The notes: generated by a model not told the origin, from the letters alone. Positions 25,913-33,678 are shown, numbered from the stretch's first letter. The stretch: 64,000 bases of DNA from Sinorhizobium sp. 6-70 (GCF_030124375.1 NZ_JASKLS010000006.1:124001-188000); one strand, 5' to 3'. Translations and numbers: made by a program.

Positions 25913-25963
25913 ATGATCAAGAACGCACCCATTTCCCGCGTGTATTTTTGGCTGTTCCGATAG
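25913..25963 (+). CDS. Leader peptide MIKNAPISRVYFWLFR
   Basis: This 16-codon ORF reads MIKNAPISRVYFWLFR and ends in TAG. It has no Shine-Dalgarno, but the promoter places its ATG at the RNA 5' end. Five codons in a row (Tyr, Phe, Trp, Leu, Phe at 25943-25957) are aromatic or Leu, an unlikely run by chance at a spot followed by alternative hairpins. In attenuators such runs let ribosome stalling signal low charged tRNA, or drug inhibition of translation. It precedes a GNAT acetyltransferase gene. Real translation is inferred from the layout. Confidence 0.6.
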   Translation: MIKNAPISRVYFWLFR

Positions 25964-26020
25964 GAGCGGCCTGCTGATCATATTCAACAAGGCCGCCATC
26001 AGGCGGCTTTTGTTTTTCAC
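25964..26020 (+). terminator. Attenuator: antiterminator and terminator hairpins
   Basis: Segment 2, GCGGCCT (25966-25972), pairs perfectly with segment 3, AGGCCGC (25990-25996). Segment 3, GCCGCC (25992-25997), pairs with segment 4, GGCGGC (26002-26007), extended by a G-T and two A-T pairs and followed by TTTTGTTTTT (26008-26017), an intrinsic terminator. The 2:3 and 3:4 pairings exclude each other. The 16-codon ORF ends just before segment 2, so a ribosome position could decide the choice. The GNAT gene begins 40 nt later. Confidence 0.7.
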
Positions 26021-26056
26021 GGCACCTGATGGCTGCAGAACCATGAGGAGCCGAGA

Positions 26057-26560
26057 ATGTTGCAGACTGCCACCCCTTCCCTTCATCCGGTGCCATCGGT
26101 ACGTCCGCCGATGGTGACGATCCGTTGCGCCAAACCGCGCGATCTTCGTGAGTTGCACGAGATGATCGTCGAGCTTGCGGCGCTTCACGGCGACGCCGCA
26201 CCGCTTGCGCCGGAACGGCTTGAGCGCGATCTCTTCAGCCGCACCCCTTGGATAACAGCGCTTGTCGCCGAAGCCGGTAACCAGTTGATCGGCTACGCCA
26301 TCCTTGTGCCGACCTATCGGGCAGCCGAAGGCATGCGTGGCATGGAACTGCATCACCTCTTCGTGCGTCCGGGCCATCGCGGCACCGGCATCGGCCGGCA
26401 CCTCGTTGCCAAGGCGCGCGAACAGGCGCGCATGGCCGGCTGCGACTATCTTTCCGTCAGCGCCGCCACCGGCAATTTCCAGGCGCATCGCTTCTACGAA
26501 TCCGAACGCTTCGTACCTCGACCTGTCACGGGCATGCGCTATATGCAGAAACTTGGCTGA
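26057..26560 (+). CDS. GNAT family N-acetyltransferase
   Basis: This 167-residue acetyltransferase has the GNAT fold. Its acetyl-CoA site is HHLFVRPGHRGTGIGRHLVAKA, with the R/Q-x-x-G-x-G/A pattern, and SAATGNFQAHRFYESERF follows as the conserved C-terminal part. The first 20 residues are an extra, probably flexible extension. The substrate is unknown; an amino acid, antibiotic or protein amine is possible. GAGGAG with 8 nt spacing precedes the ATG. An attenuator-like leader lies upstream, and a DJ-1-like gene begins 12 nt downstream, making a two-gene operon. Confidence 0.9.
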   Translation: MLQTATPSLHPVPSVRPPMVTIRCAKPRDLRELHEMIVELAALHGDAAPLAPERLERDLFSRTPWITALVAEAGNQLIGYAILVPTYRAAEGMRGMELHHLFVRPGHRGTGIGRHLVAKAREQARMAGCDYLSVSAATGNFQAHRFYESERFVPRPVTGMRYMQKLG

Positions 26561-26572
26561 ACGGGAGGGCAC

Positions 26573-27154
26573 ATGCGCCTCGCAATCGTCCTGACGGAAG
26601 GTTTCGCCGACTGGGAATGCGCGCTGCTGATGGCCACGGCGCGCACCGAGCTCGGGCTCGACGTGCTGATCGCCACGCCAGGCGGCACCGTGGTGACGTC
26701 GATGGGCGGCCTTCACATCACCCCGCACCTGCCGACGAAAACGCTGGCCCCGGCGGAGTTCGACGCGCTTGTGCTCTGCGGCGGCTCAACCTGGGAAACC
26801 GCAGCGGCACCCAATCTCACCGCGATGATCCATGCCTTCCATGGGAAGGACCGCGTCGTCGCGGGGATTTGCGGGGCGACGCTTGCGCTTGCCGCCAGCG
26901 GCATTCTCAACGACGTGGACCACACGGGCAACTCGGCCGAAAGTCTCTCGGCGGTCGCCGGCTATCGCGGTCACCCGCACTACCGCGATCAACCGCAGGC
27001 CCTTCGCAGCGGCCGGCTGGTGACTGCTGCAGGCACGGCCCCGGTCAGCTTCACGGCCGAGGTTTTCCACGCGCTCGGCCTCGGTTCCGCAGCGCTTGAC
27101 GATTATCTTTCGCTCTATGCGAAGGAACACGCGGTGGTTCCAGTTGCACGCTAG
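26573..27154 (+). CDS. DJ-1/PfpI family protein
   Basis: This 193-residue protein of the DJ-1/PfpI class-I amidotransferase-like superfamily carries the nucleophile elbow AGICGATLALA with Cys100. The region FDALVLCGGSTWE and the beginning RLAIVLTEGFADWECAL are typical. Members act as glyoxalases, deglycases, chaperones or peptidases; which applies here is not visible. The gene begins 12 nt after the GNAT gene and has GGGAGG upstream, so the two are likely translated from one mRNA. It is convergent with a cytochrome gene. Confidence 0.88.
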   Translation: MRLAIVLTEGFADWECALLMATARTELGLDVLIATPGGTVVTSMGGLHITPHLPTKTLAPAEFDALVLCGGSTWETAAAPNLTAMIHAFHGKDRVVAGICGATLALAASGILNDVDHTGNSAESLSAVAGYRGHPHYRDQPQALRSGRLVTAAGTAPVSFTAEVFHALGLGSAALDDYLSLYAKEHAVVPVAR

Positions 27155-27175
27155 CGCAGCCCGGTAGCGAACCCT

Positions 27176-28090
27176 TCAAAGCGGCGGAAGCGCCTTCAGA
27201 TAGGCGGCGATCGCCTCGCGGTCGGGGGGTGAAAGCCTTGCCAGGTTCTTCTGTACGTCGACCATCGAACCGCCCACCGAATCAAAATCCGGTGTGAAAC
27301 CCGTCTCCAGATAGGAGGCAATGTCGGACGCGCTCCAACTGCCGACACTTTTCGAGCCCGGCGTAATGTTCGGGATGCGGCCTTCGCCCTCGGGGTTTGG
27401 CGCGCCGGCCAGCCATCTGCCCGTCTCGAACCCGCCGAGCGCGTTGCGCGGTGTGTGACACTCGCCGCAATGGCCGGGACCTTCGACCAGATACTGCCCG
27501 CGGGCAAGCTTCGCATCCGCCGTATTCACTTCGACGCGCGGCTCGTCGCTGAAGAACAAGAGCTTCCAGCCGCCGAGCGCCAAGCGGATATTATACGGAA
27601 ACGGCAAGTCATGCGGCGGCGCCACATTGGTGCTCTTCGGCAGCGTCTGCAGATATCCCCAGAGATCATTGATATCCTTGGCAGTCATGCGCGCATAGGA
27701 ACCATACGGGAAAGATGGATAAAGGTGCTCTCCATTTTGCCCGACACCGCGCGTCATGGCGTTGCCGAACTCGGCGAGCGTCCAGTCGCCGATGCCGGCG
27801 CTTTCATCGGGCGAGATGTTGGGAACGTGGAAGGTACCAAAGGCGCTCTTCAGTGCTCGGCCGCCTGAAAGCACGAGCCGCGCATCATCCTGTGCCCCCG
27901 GCGCAGCATGACAGCTGACGCAGCCGCCTGCCCAGAAAACCTGTTCGCCGTTGGCGAGGTCCGGTTCGCCGAGCCCCTCCCAATGGCCGTCGTCCCACGG
28001 CGCAGGTTTCGTCAGCCACCAGGAACCGCCGGCTCCGGCAAGAGCCAGCACGACCAGACCAGACAGCAGTTTCGTTGTTCGCCGGCCCAT
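27176..28090 (-). CDS. Di-haem c-type cytochrome
   Basis: This 304-residue periplasmic electron carrier starts with a membrane anchor or signal segment (LLSGLVVLALAGAGGSWW). Two haem-binding sites are CVSCH (57-61) and CGECH (208-212). Met ligands are probably in ...GGSM and similar segments. It resembles the cytochrome subunits of membrane alcohol or sugar dehydrogenases, but no dehydrogenase gene is adjacent. The ATG 28090 has GGGAGG upstream. It is followed by none of its own strand; the next gene upstream (28175-28621) is also a c-type cytochrome, and the 84-nt gap allows one operon of two cytochromes. Confidence 0.88.
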   Translation of the reverse strand: MGRRTTKLLSGLVVLALAGAGGSWWLTKPAPWDDGHWEGLGEPDLANGEQVFWAGGCVSCHAAPGAQDDARLVLSGGRALKSAFGTFHVPNISPDESAGIGDWTLAEFGNAMTRGVGQNGEHLYPSFPYGSYARMTAKDINDLWGYLQTLPKSTNVAPPHDLPFPYNIRLALGGWKLLFFSDEPRVEVNTADAKLARGQYLVEGPGHCGECHTPRNALGGFETGRWLAGAPNPEGEGRIPNITPGSKSVGSWSASDIASYLETGFTPDFDSVGGSMVDVQKNLARLSPPDREAIAAYLKALPPL

Positions 28091-28174
28091 CGGGCCTCCC
28101 TCATGCTGGAAGACAAAGAAGGATGCGCCAGCGGGGCCGGCGCATCGCAAACGGTCAGAATGAAGGAACGCCTT

Positions 28175-28621
28175 TCAGTCCTTTTTCAGACGATAGGTCT
28201 CGTGACAGCTGGAACAGTCCTTGCCGAGAATGCCCAGGGCAGCACCGACGCCGGCCTTGTCGGCAGGAAGCTGGGCAAGCAACGTGCTCGCGTCGGTGCC
28301 GAGCTTGGCGGCCTTCGCCTTGAAGTCATCCATGTTTTCCCAGATCTTCGGGCTTGCTTCGGTTTCCAAGCCGGTTTCCGAGCCCGCCGGGAAATGTGTC
28401 GGGAAGATCTTCACCGTCTCGCTGATCGTCGTCAGCGATGCCTTGACGATCTCTGCGTCGTAGGGTTTTTCGCCCTTGGCGATACCGCTCAACGCACCGG
28501 CGGCTTTACCGACTTTCTTCATCAGCTGCTGGCGCACCGCCTGCGGCTCGTCGGCCGCCGTTACGGCAGTGACGCCTAAACCTGCGAGGGCGGCAGCAAG
28601 CATAAAGGCTCGTATCTTCAT
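28175..28621 (-). CDS. Cytochrome c' family protein (c556-like)
   Basis: This periplasmic protein of about 148 residues begins with a Sec signal peptide (MKIRAFMLAAALAGLGVTAVTAA) and is otherwise a four-helix bundle of the cytochrome c'/c556 type. A single C-terminal haem site CSSCHETYRLKKD and the long helical region fit the family. GGGAGA lies 8 nt before the ATG at 28621; an adjacent ATG at 28624 is possible. It is upstream of the di-haem cytochrome on the same strand, which suggests a shared electron-transfer role. Confidence 0.9.
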   Translation of the reverse strand: MKIRAFMLAAALAGLGVTAVTAADEPQAVRQQLMKKVGKAAGALSGIAKGEKPYDAEIVKASLTTISETVKIFPTHFPAGSETGLETEASPKIWENMDDFKAKAAKLGTDASTLLAQLPADKAGVGAALGILGKDCSSCHETYRLKKD

Positions 28622-28834
28622 CATGGTCTCCCGGTCATTCGAATCCGCATCTGCGGCTTCCTGTTGAAGGCGCGGCATGATGGCATCTTGCTCTTTCGAC
28701 GGAAGTAACATTTTTTTGATGTTCTTGTCATTTCAACATAATTTGGCTCCAACGACCGTGCGGCCATATGCCGGAAACAGCTTGGACAAGACAGCCGTGC
28801 ATTAATACTTGAGAGCGGCCGCCAGCCTGCTTCC

Positions 28835-29473
28835 TCACCGGACAGCGGCCCATCCATGCCATACGGTGAAGACGGCAACGGCAATCAGCACGGAACCGGC
28901 CGCCCTTCCGATTGCCACCGTTGCGCCCGGACTGCCGACAAGCAGATCACGGCCGCGGCCGGCGGCAAGCGCGAGCCCGCCATAGACCGAGAGCTGCGTC
29001 AGCGCGATCATCATCGCCATGACCGCGGCCTGTGACCAGATCGGACCGAATTGCGGCTTAAGGAACTGCGGGTAGACGGCCAGCATGAAAAGATAAGCCT
29101 TGGGATTCATCAGGCTTGTCAGGGCGCCCCGGCGAAAGCTCGCCCAGCGCGACAGTTGCACTGCCTCTTCGATCCCGCCGATGGTGATCGAACTGCGCAA
29201 CAGCGAGAAGCCGATCCAGGCGATATAGAGGGCACCGGCGACAAGCAGCACGTTGAAGAGTTGTGGCACGAGATGCAGGACGACGCTGACGCCGAGCGCG
29301 GCATAGAGCGTATGCAGCACGCCGCCAGCCATGATGCCGGCTGTCGCCGACAGGCCGGAAGCCCGCCCGCCGGTCAGTGAATTGGCCAGCACGAAGACCA
29401 TGTCCATGCCGGGCACGATGATGATGCCGAAGAGAAGGGTGAAGAAAAGCCAGAGGTTTTCCGCGTAACTCAT
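28835..29473 (-). CDS. LysE/RhtB family exporter
   Basis: This 212-residue inner-membrane protein has six hydrophobic helices and typifies the LysE/RhtB amino-acid exporter family, with the conserved FGIIIVPGMDMVFVLANSLTGGRASGL start and LTSLMNPKAYLFMLAVYPQF in the middle. Substrate is likely an amino acid or derivative; homoserine lactone and others are known for the family. The ATG at 29473 begins the normal sequence; the longer frame to 29542 is not typical. It is divergent from a WYL-domain regulator, which is a plausible regulator. Confidence 0.9.
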   Translation of the reverse strand: MSYAENLWLFFTLLFGIIIVPGMDMVFVLANSLTGGRASGLSATAGIMAGGVLHTLYAALGVSVVLHLVPQLFNVLLVAGALYIAWIGFSLLRSSITIGGIEEAVQLSRWASFRRGALTSLMNPKAYLFMLAVYPQFLKPQFGPIWSQAAVMAMMIALTQLSVYGGLALAAGRGRDLLVGSPGATVAIGRAAGSVLIAVAVFTVWHGWAAVR

Positions 29474-29559
29474 GTCAGTTGTCCGTGAGATTTCCGTGTG
29501 ACTGCGAGACCGGATTGTCGATTTTTCAATCCGTTGAGACATGTTATATCGCTGCCCAA

Positions 29560-29577
29560 CTGACAGGGATTTGTCAG
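29560..29577. promoter_or_regulatory. Inverted repeat in the LysE/WYL divergent region
   Basis: CTGACA-gggatt-TGTCAG is a perfect 6-bp-arm dyad, 28 nt before the WYL regulator start. Another TGTCAG is at 29474, right before the LysE start codon. These are candidate operator half-sites. Confidence 0.4.
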
Positions 29578-29605
29578 GAGCCTTTGCGGCGATGGAGGTT
29601 TTTCC

Positions 29606-30319
29606 GTGCGTAAGGCGTCGCGCCTGTTTGAAATCATCCAGATCCTGCGGCTTGCCAGGAAGCCGGTAACGGCCGCGGACATTGCCGAAACGCTGGAGGT
29701 GACGCCGCGCTCGATCTACCGCGATATCGCCGCCCTGCAGGCGATGCGGGTGCCGATCGAAGGCGAACGCGGCCTCGGCTATGTCCTGAGGCCCGGTTTC
29801 GATCTGCCACCCCTGATGTTCACGATCGAAGAGACGGAGGCGATCGTGCTGGCGCTGGCACTGCTGGCACGCACAGGCGACGAGGAACTGAAGGCGGCCG
29901 CGCGGCGCGTCAACCAGAAGATCACCGGCGCCGTCCCCGGGCCGCTGCGCCAGGCGTTCCAGTCCCAGGCACTACACGCCTGGGGCACCGTTGCGGCACC
30001 GCCGCCGGCCATCGATCTCGCCATGGTTCGCCGCGCGATCCGCGACGAGCAGAAGCTCGCGCTCGACTATCGCGACGAACTCGGGCGGGCGAGCGAGCGC
30101 ATCGTGCGCCCGCTGGCGCTGATCTATTATTCGGAACACGCGATGATGGTCGCCTGGTGCGAACTGCGGCAGGACATCCGCAACTTCCGCGCCGACCGGG
30201 TGGAGCATTGCGAACCGGTCGACGACTTCTTCCTCGGCGAGGGCAATGATCTCAGGCGGCTTTGGATCAGCGGCTGGAAGACCAATGCCGCACGGCCGCT
30301 TGAGGCGGAGGATGGCTAA
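29606..30319 (+). CDS. YafY-like HTH/WYL domain transcriptional regulator
   Basis: This 237-residue protein has a DeoR-like winged helix-turn-helix (KASRLFEIIQILRLARKPVTAADIAETLEVTPRSIYRDIAALQ) followed by a WYL domain (about 135-215) with the LALIYYSEHAMMVAWCELRQDIRNFRADRV region. WYL domains often bind nucleic acids or small ligands. The start codon is GTG at 29606. It is divergent from the LysE exporter and followed by a RIME-like repeat. Confidence 0.88.
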   Translation: MRKASRLFEIIQILRLARKPVTAADIAETLEVTPRSIYRDIAALQAMRVPIEGERGLGYVLRPGFDLPPLMFTIEETEAIVLALALLARTGDEELKAAARRVNQKITGAVPGPLRQAFQSQALHAWGTVAAPPPAIDLAMVRRAIRDEQKLALDYRDELGRASERIVRPLALIYYSEHAMMVAWCELRQDIRNFRADRVEHCEPVDDFFLGEGNDLRRLWISGWKTNAARPLEAEDG

Positions 30320-30358
30320 GCAGAGGCTCGGACTTCGAATTGTTTCGACACCGTGAAA

Positions 30359-30475
30359 ACCCCTCATCCGGCTGCCGCCACCTTCTCCCCGCAAGCGGGG
30401 CGAAGGGCCAAGCGGCGAAGCTCTGCTCCAAAGTCCCCTCTCCCCGCTTGCGGGGAGAGGGTTAGGGTGAGGGGG
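30359..30475. repeat. RIME-like intergenic repeat, copy 1
   Basis: This 117-bp element begins CCCTCATCCGGCTGCCGCCA and ends GGGTTAGGGTGAGGGG. It holds two strong hairpins: TCTCCCCGCAAGCGGGG and the palindrome CTCTCCCCGCTTGCGGGGAGAG. The same parts recur in inverted orientation at 62043-62150. It fits the Rhizobium-specific intergenic mosaic element (RIME), of about this size with two palindromes. Confidence 0.8.
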
Positions 30476-30484
30476 CAACTGCAG

Positions 30485-30524
30485 GCCTCTCAAAAACGAA
30501 AAGGCCCGGCGCAAGCGCCGGGCC
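30485..30524 (-). terminator. Intrinsic terminator of sodB
   Basis: GGCCCGGCGC (30503-30512) and GCGCCGGGCC (30515-30524) form a perfect 10-bp stem with a 2-nt loop. On the minus strand it is followed by TTTTCGTTTTTG. It lies 24 nt past the sodB stop codon. Confidence 0.85.
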
Positions 30525-30547
30525 GAATTGCCTGTCGAGACAGCCGC

Positions 30548-31150
30548 TTACTTCGTCGCGGCTTCGTACATTTCGAGCACGTAATCCCAGTTGATGAGAT
30601 TGTCGACGAAGGCCTCGAGGTACTTCGGGCGGGCGTTACGGTAGTCGATGTAGTAGGAATGCTCCCAGACATCGACGCCCAGGATCGGCGACGCGCCGTG
30701 GACGAGCGGGTTTTCGCCGTTCGGGGTCTTGGAGATTTCAAGTTTGCCGTTCTTGACCGAGAGCCAGGCCCAGCCTGAACCGAACTGGCCGGTGCCGGCG
30801 GCGATGAAATCGGCGCGGAACTTGTCGTAGCCGCCGAGGTCGGACTTGATCGCCGCGTCGAGCTTGCCCGGCAGGCTGGTGCCGCCGCCGCCCTTCTTCA
30901 TCCACTTCCAGAAATGGATGTGGTTGTAGTGCTGGCCGGCATTGTTGAACAGCGGCTGGTTGGTCCCATAGGACTTCTTGACGACTTCCTCGAGCGAAAG
31001 ACCGGAAAGACCGGCGTCCTCGGCGAGCTTGTTGCCGTTCGTCACGTAAGCGAGGTGATGCTTGTCGTGATGATATTCGAGCGTTTCGCGCGACATATAG
31101 GGGGCGAGCGCATCGTAGTCATAGGGAAGGTTCGGCAATTCGAAAGCCAT
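30548..31150 (-). CDS. sodB: Superoxide dismutase (Fe/Mn)
   Basis: This cytosolic enzyme dismutates superoxide to peroxide and oxygen. It has 200 residues, normal for the family, with metal ligands in ETLEYHHDKHH (His27 area), NHIHFWKWM, and DVWEHSYYIDYRNARP (Asp and His). The overall sequence is close to the rhizobial SodB. The ATG 31150 has AGGAGATGCCACG upstream; the frame is open further 5' to 31306 but that part is non-coding. It ends at a strong terminator (30503-30524). The metal (Fe or Mn) cannot be decided by eye. Confidence 0.95.
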   Translation of the reverse strand: MAFELPNLPYDYDALAPYMSRETLEYHHDKHHLAYVTNGNKLAEDAGLSGLSLEEVVKKSYGTNQPLFNNAGQHYNHIHFWKWMKKGGGGTSLPGKLDAAIKSDLGGYDKFRADFIAAGTGQFGSGWAWLSVKNGKLEISKTPNGENPLVHGASPILGVDVWEHSYYIDYRNARPKYLEAFVDNLINWDYVLEMYEAATK

Positions 31151-31368
31151 CGTGGCATCTCCTCTTGGTATGGATTTCGTCAAGGAAATCTGTGAGCGGG
31201 AACATAGGCACCGGCATAGACCGAGGCAACCGATGCGGTGCCAAAATTTCTCTGCCACACGCAAAATACTTTCGTTGCGTTTCTGACGAGCCGTTCTCTT
31301 TGGCAAATTCTCGTCACGATCGGCGTGCTACCTGCCCGCGCATTCCAGCAACACATACGAGGAACCAA

Positions 31369-31695
31369 ATGCCGATACGCCCTGCTTCAATCCTGAGCTT
31401 CCTTGCGGCCGTAAGCCTTGGAACCGGCGCGGCACATGCCTCGTCGGGCGACGCATGGGAGGAATTTCGGGCAGACGTGTCGGCCAAGTGCATTGCGGCT
31501 GCCGAATCACTTGAGGACGTCAGCGCGATAGTGGATCCTTTCGGCACCGAAAGCTACGGAGTGGCACTCGTCTCCGGCAAACCGAAAGGCGGCGACGGCA
31601 ACGTCACGCAGATTTGCGTCTACGACAAGCGGACCAAAGCCGTGGAGCTCGGCGGCGAGATCGGCGCTCAGGTGATACCCGTGTCAAAACCGTAA
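31369..31695 (+). CDS. Small exported protein of unknown function
   Basis: This 108-residue protein has a signal peptide (MPIRPASILSFLAAVSLGTGAAHA, residues 1-24) and a mature domain with two Cys (SAKCIAAAE and TQICVYDK) that could form a disulfide. The mature protein reads like a small periplasmic domain, but I cannot name it. GAGGAACCAA precedes the ATG at 31369. It is divergent from sodB and upstream of the TetR gene at 31828. Function is unknown. Confidence 0.75.
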   Translation: MPIRPASILSFLAAVSLGTGAAHASSGDAWEEFRADVSAKCIAAAESLEDVSAIVDPFGTESYGVALVSGKPKGGDGNVTQICVYDKRTKAVELGGEIGAQVIPVSKP

Positions 31696-31800
31696 TTGAC
31701 AAGCCGATGACGTGACCCGCGCTTCCGCCTCTCAAAGACATCCGCGGGCGGTGCGCGGGCCTGCTTGTCACGACCTTGTGAGATTCGGGCGCTTGCTTGC

Positions 31801-31816
31801 CGACCAACTAGTCGGT
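31801..31816. promoter_or_regulatory. TetR-type operator, copy 1
   Basis: CGACCAACTAGTCGGT lies 12 nt before the TetR gene start and is repeated exactly at 32440-32455. The core is a near-perfect dyad (ACCAACTAGTCGGT with ACTAGT in the centre). An identical site before the regulator and before the next gene is the usual pattern for autoregulation plus a target. Confidence 0.75.
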
Positions 31817-31827
31817 AGGTTCTTGCC

Positions 31828-32415
31828 ATGGCAAGCGAGACATATGACAAAATCCTGGACGCGGCAGAGGACCTCATGGTTTCGAGGGGCTACAACGCCT
31901 TCAGCTATGCGGACATTTCAGCCGAGGTGGGCGTCGGCAAGGCAACGATCCATCACCACTTTCCGACCAAGGCCGACCTTGCCGAGAAGGTTCTGGCTCG
32001 TTACCGCGCGAAGAATCGGCGCAGCGTCGAAGAGTTGCTTTCGGTAGTGTCAGACCCGGCTGAGCGGCTTGGCGCCTATATCGGCTATTGGGAAGACTGC
32101 ATCCGCAGAAAGGAAAAGCCTTTCTGCATCGGTGCCCTGCTTGCCTCGGAAATTCCGTCGCTGCCGGCGGGCGTCGTGCGGCAGGTGCAGGGCCACTTTT
32201 CGGACCTTGCTTTTTGGCTTGCCGCCATCATCGACGATGGAACTCGGACAGGCAAACTGGAGACGGAAAAGGAAGCGACCGCCGAAGCGGAAATGCTCAT
32301 GGCTACCGTTCATGGAGCCATGCTCGCAGCGCGTGTCGCAGGATCGGACCCTGAAGTATTCTCCGCAATTGCGCGCCGTGCGGTCGAACAGATCATACAG
32401 CGGCCGAAGAGATAA
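31828..32415 (+). CDS. TetR family transcriptional regulator
   Basis: This 195-residue repressor has an N-terminal helix-turn-helix (DKILDAAEDLMVSRGYNAFSYADISAEVGVGKATIHHHFPTKADLAEKV) and a C-terminal TetR_C domain with two Cys (EDCIRRK and KPFCIGALL) that could sense thiol stress. An operator copy lies directly upstream and an identical one before the following membrane-protein gene. Autoregulation and control of the neighbour are strongly implied; the effector is unknown. Confidence 0.9.
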   Translation: MASETYDKILDAAEDLMVSRGYNAFSYADISAEVGVGKATIHHHFPTKADLAEKVLARYRAKNRRSVEELLSVVSDPAERLGAYIGYWEDCIRRKEKPFCIGALLASEIPSLPAGVVRQVQGHFSDLAFWLAAIIDDGTRTGKLETEKEATAEAEMLMATVHGAMLAARVAGSDPEVFSAIARRAVEQIIQRPKR

Positions 32416-32439
32416 ACGCATCATTTTTTGAGTCGACAT

Positions 32440-32455
32440 CGACCAACTAGTCGGT
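32440..32455. promoter_or_regulatory. TetR-type operator, copy 2
   Basis: CGACCAACTAGTCGGT is identical to the site at 31801-31816. It lies 24 nt before the start of the membrane-protein gene and 25 nt after the TetR stop. Binding by the TetR protein encoded between the two copies is the natural inference. Confidence 0.75.
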
Positions 32456-32478
32456 CTATCAACCAAAGGAACAGGAAA

Positions 32479-33000
32479 ATGGCCAATCCCCTCTCCACCC
32501 TCGGCATTGTCCATACCGCGATCAGTCTCGCGCCAGTCGTCACAGGCCTCTATGGCTTTGCGCGCCACGGTGCGATCCTGCCGGAGACACGTTCGGGCAA
32601 GATCTATCTTTCCTTCTTGGTACTCTCGGTCCTGACATCCTTCGGACTGTCGAGCACCGGCGGCTTCAACGAGGGGCATGCACTCGGCATCGTGACGCTT
32701 GTCGCCGTGGCGGGGAGCCTTGCCGCCGCCCGCACAAAAAGACTTGGCCGTTTGAAGCCCTATCTCTCCAGCTTCGGACTAAGCTTCAGCTTTTTCCTGC
32801 TGATCGTGCCGGCCGTCAATGAGTCGCTGACGCGACTGCCTGCTTCGCAACCGCTCGCGAGCGGACCGGAGTCGCCGATCGTCCAGACGACACTGATGGT
32901 CTGGCTCGTGATATTCCTCTCGGGCGCTTCGCTTCAGGCCTATTTGATGCACAAGCGCACAGTCGCGGTGAAAACCGGCCACGCTCCCCTCTCCCGCTGA
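32479..33000 (+). CDS. Membrane protein, target of the adjacent TetR regulator
   Basis: This 173-residue protein has four or five hydrophobic helices and a short soluble C-terminus. I do not recognise a named family; it looks like a small DUF-type inner-membrane protein with HTAISLAPVVTGLYGFARHG near the start. Ligand-like His and Gly residues sit in the first helix. AAAGGAACAGGAAA precedes the ATG at 32479. An exact copy of the TetR operator is 24 nt upstream. The stop codon TGA lies in the loop of a 10-bp perfect hairpin (32988-33011). Confidence 0.75.
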   Translation: MANPLSTLGIVHTAISLAPVVTGLYGFARHGAILPETRSGKIYLSFLVLSVLTSFGLSSTGGFNEGHALGIVTLVAVAGSLAAARTKRLGRLKPYLSSFGLSFSFFLLIVPAVNESLTRLPASQPLASGPESPIVQTTLMVWLVIFLSGASLQAYLMHKRTVAVKTGHAPLSR

Positions 33001-33011
33001 CGCGGGAGAGG
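32988..33011 (+). terminator. Hairpin overlapping the membrane-protein stop codon
   Basis: CCTCTCCCGC (32988-32997) and GCGGGAGAGG (33002-33011) form a perfect 10-bp stem with a 4-nt loop that contains the TGA stop. No T-run follows, so it may be an mRNA-stabilising hairpin or part of a RIME-type repeat instead of a terminator. Confidence 0.4.
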
Positions 33012-33131
33012 CCGGCTCCAGGCGCCTCGAAGGCTGCATTTGTTTCCGCCTGTCCGGCAGCCGCATCGACATCCTGCACAAGGGTCCTATGTCTTGCAGC
33101 GTCCATGCAGAACACGCAAGCGGAGGACGTT

Positions 33132-33542
33132 ATGGAATTCCATCAGGGACGGCTGCTCGACCATGTGCATCTCCGGGCAGGAGACCTCGCGGCCAGCAAG
33201 CGTTTCTATCGCGCGATTCTTGCCGCTCTCGGCCACCAGCCGACGTTCGAGACCGAGCAGGCGATTGCATTCGACGAACTTTATATCGATCAGGGCGAAG
33301 GCTATCGCAGCCATGTTCACATCGCCTTCCAGGCGATCGACCCGGATGCGGTCCGTCGGTTCTACGAGACCGGCCTTGCGAATGGCGGCAAAGACAATGG
33401 CGAGCCCGGCGAGCGAGCCTATCATCCCGGCTATTTCGCCGCCTTTCTCCTCGATCCGGATGGCAACAACATCGAGGCGGTCTACCACGGGCCGACGACG
33501 CGCTCGTCCGCTGATGTCGTCATCCGTCCGCTCGCAGACTGA
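33132..33542 (+). CDS. VOC family (glyoxalase-like) protein
   Basis: This 136-residue single-module VOC protein begins with GRLLDHVHLRAGDLAASKRFYRAILAALGH and carries YFAAFLLDPDGNNIEAVYHGP, with likely metal ligands His11/His13 (DHVHL), His in HVHIAF and Glu in IEAVY. Such proteins cover glyoxalase I-like, dioxygenase and resistance functions; substrate is not predictable. GGAGG sits 5 nt before the ATG at 33132. It is 130 nt downstream of the membrane protein, and whether they are co-transcribed is uncertain. Confidence 0.88.
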   Translation: MEFHQGRLLDHVHLRAGDLAASKRFYRAILAALGHQPTFETEQAIAFDELYIDQGEGYRSHVHIAFQAIDPDAVRRFYETGLANGGKDNGEPGERAYHPGYFAAFLLDPDGNNIEAVYHGPTTRSSADVVIRPLAD

Positions 33543-33678
33543 GGCGTGGCGGGAACAAAGGCAGGGCATGCGCATGCCCCTTCGCGACCGGCGCGACGAG
33601 AAGCAGTCGTCGCGCGATCGGTCGGCGGAGCATTTCTCCGAGTTGGGACGAGCCGGCGACTAACCCGTGTCCGCGCCG

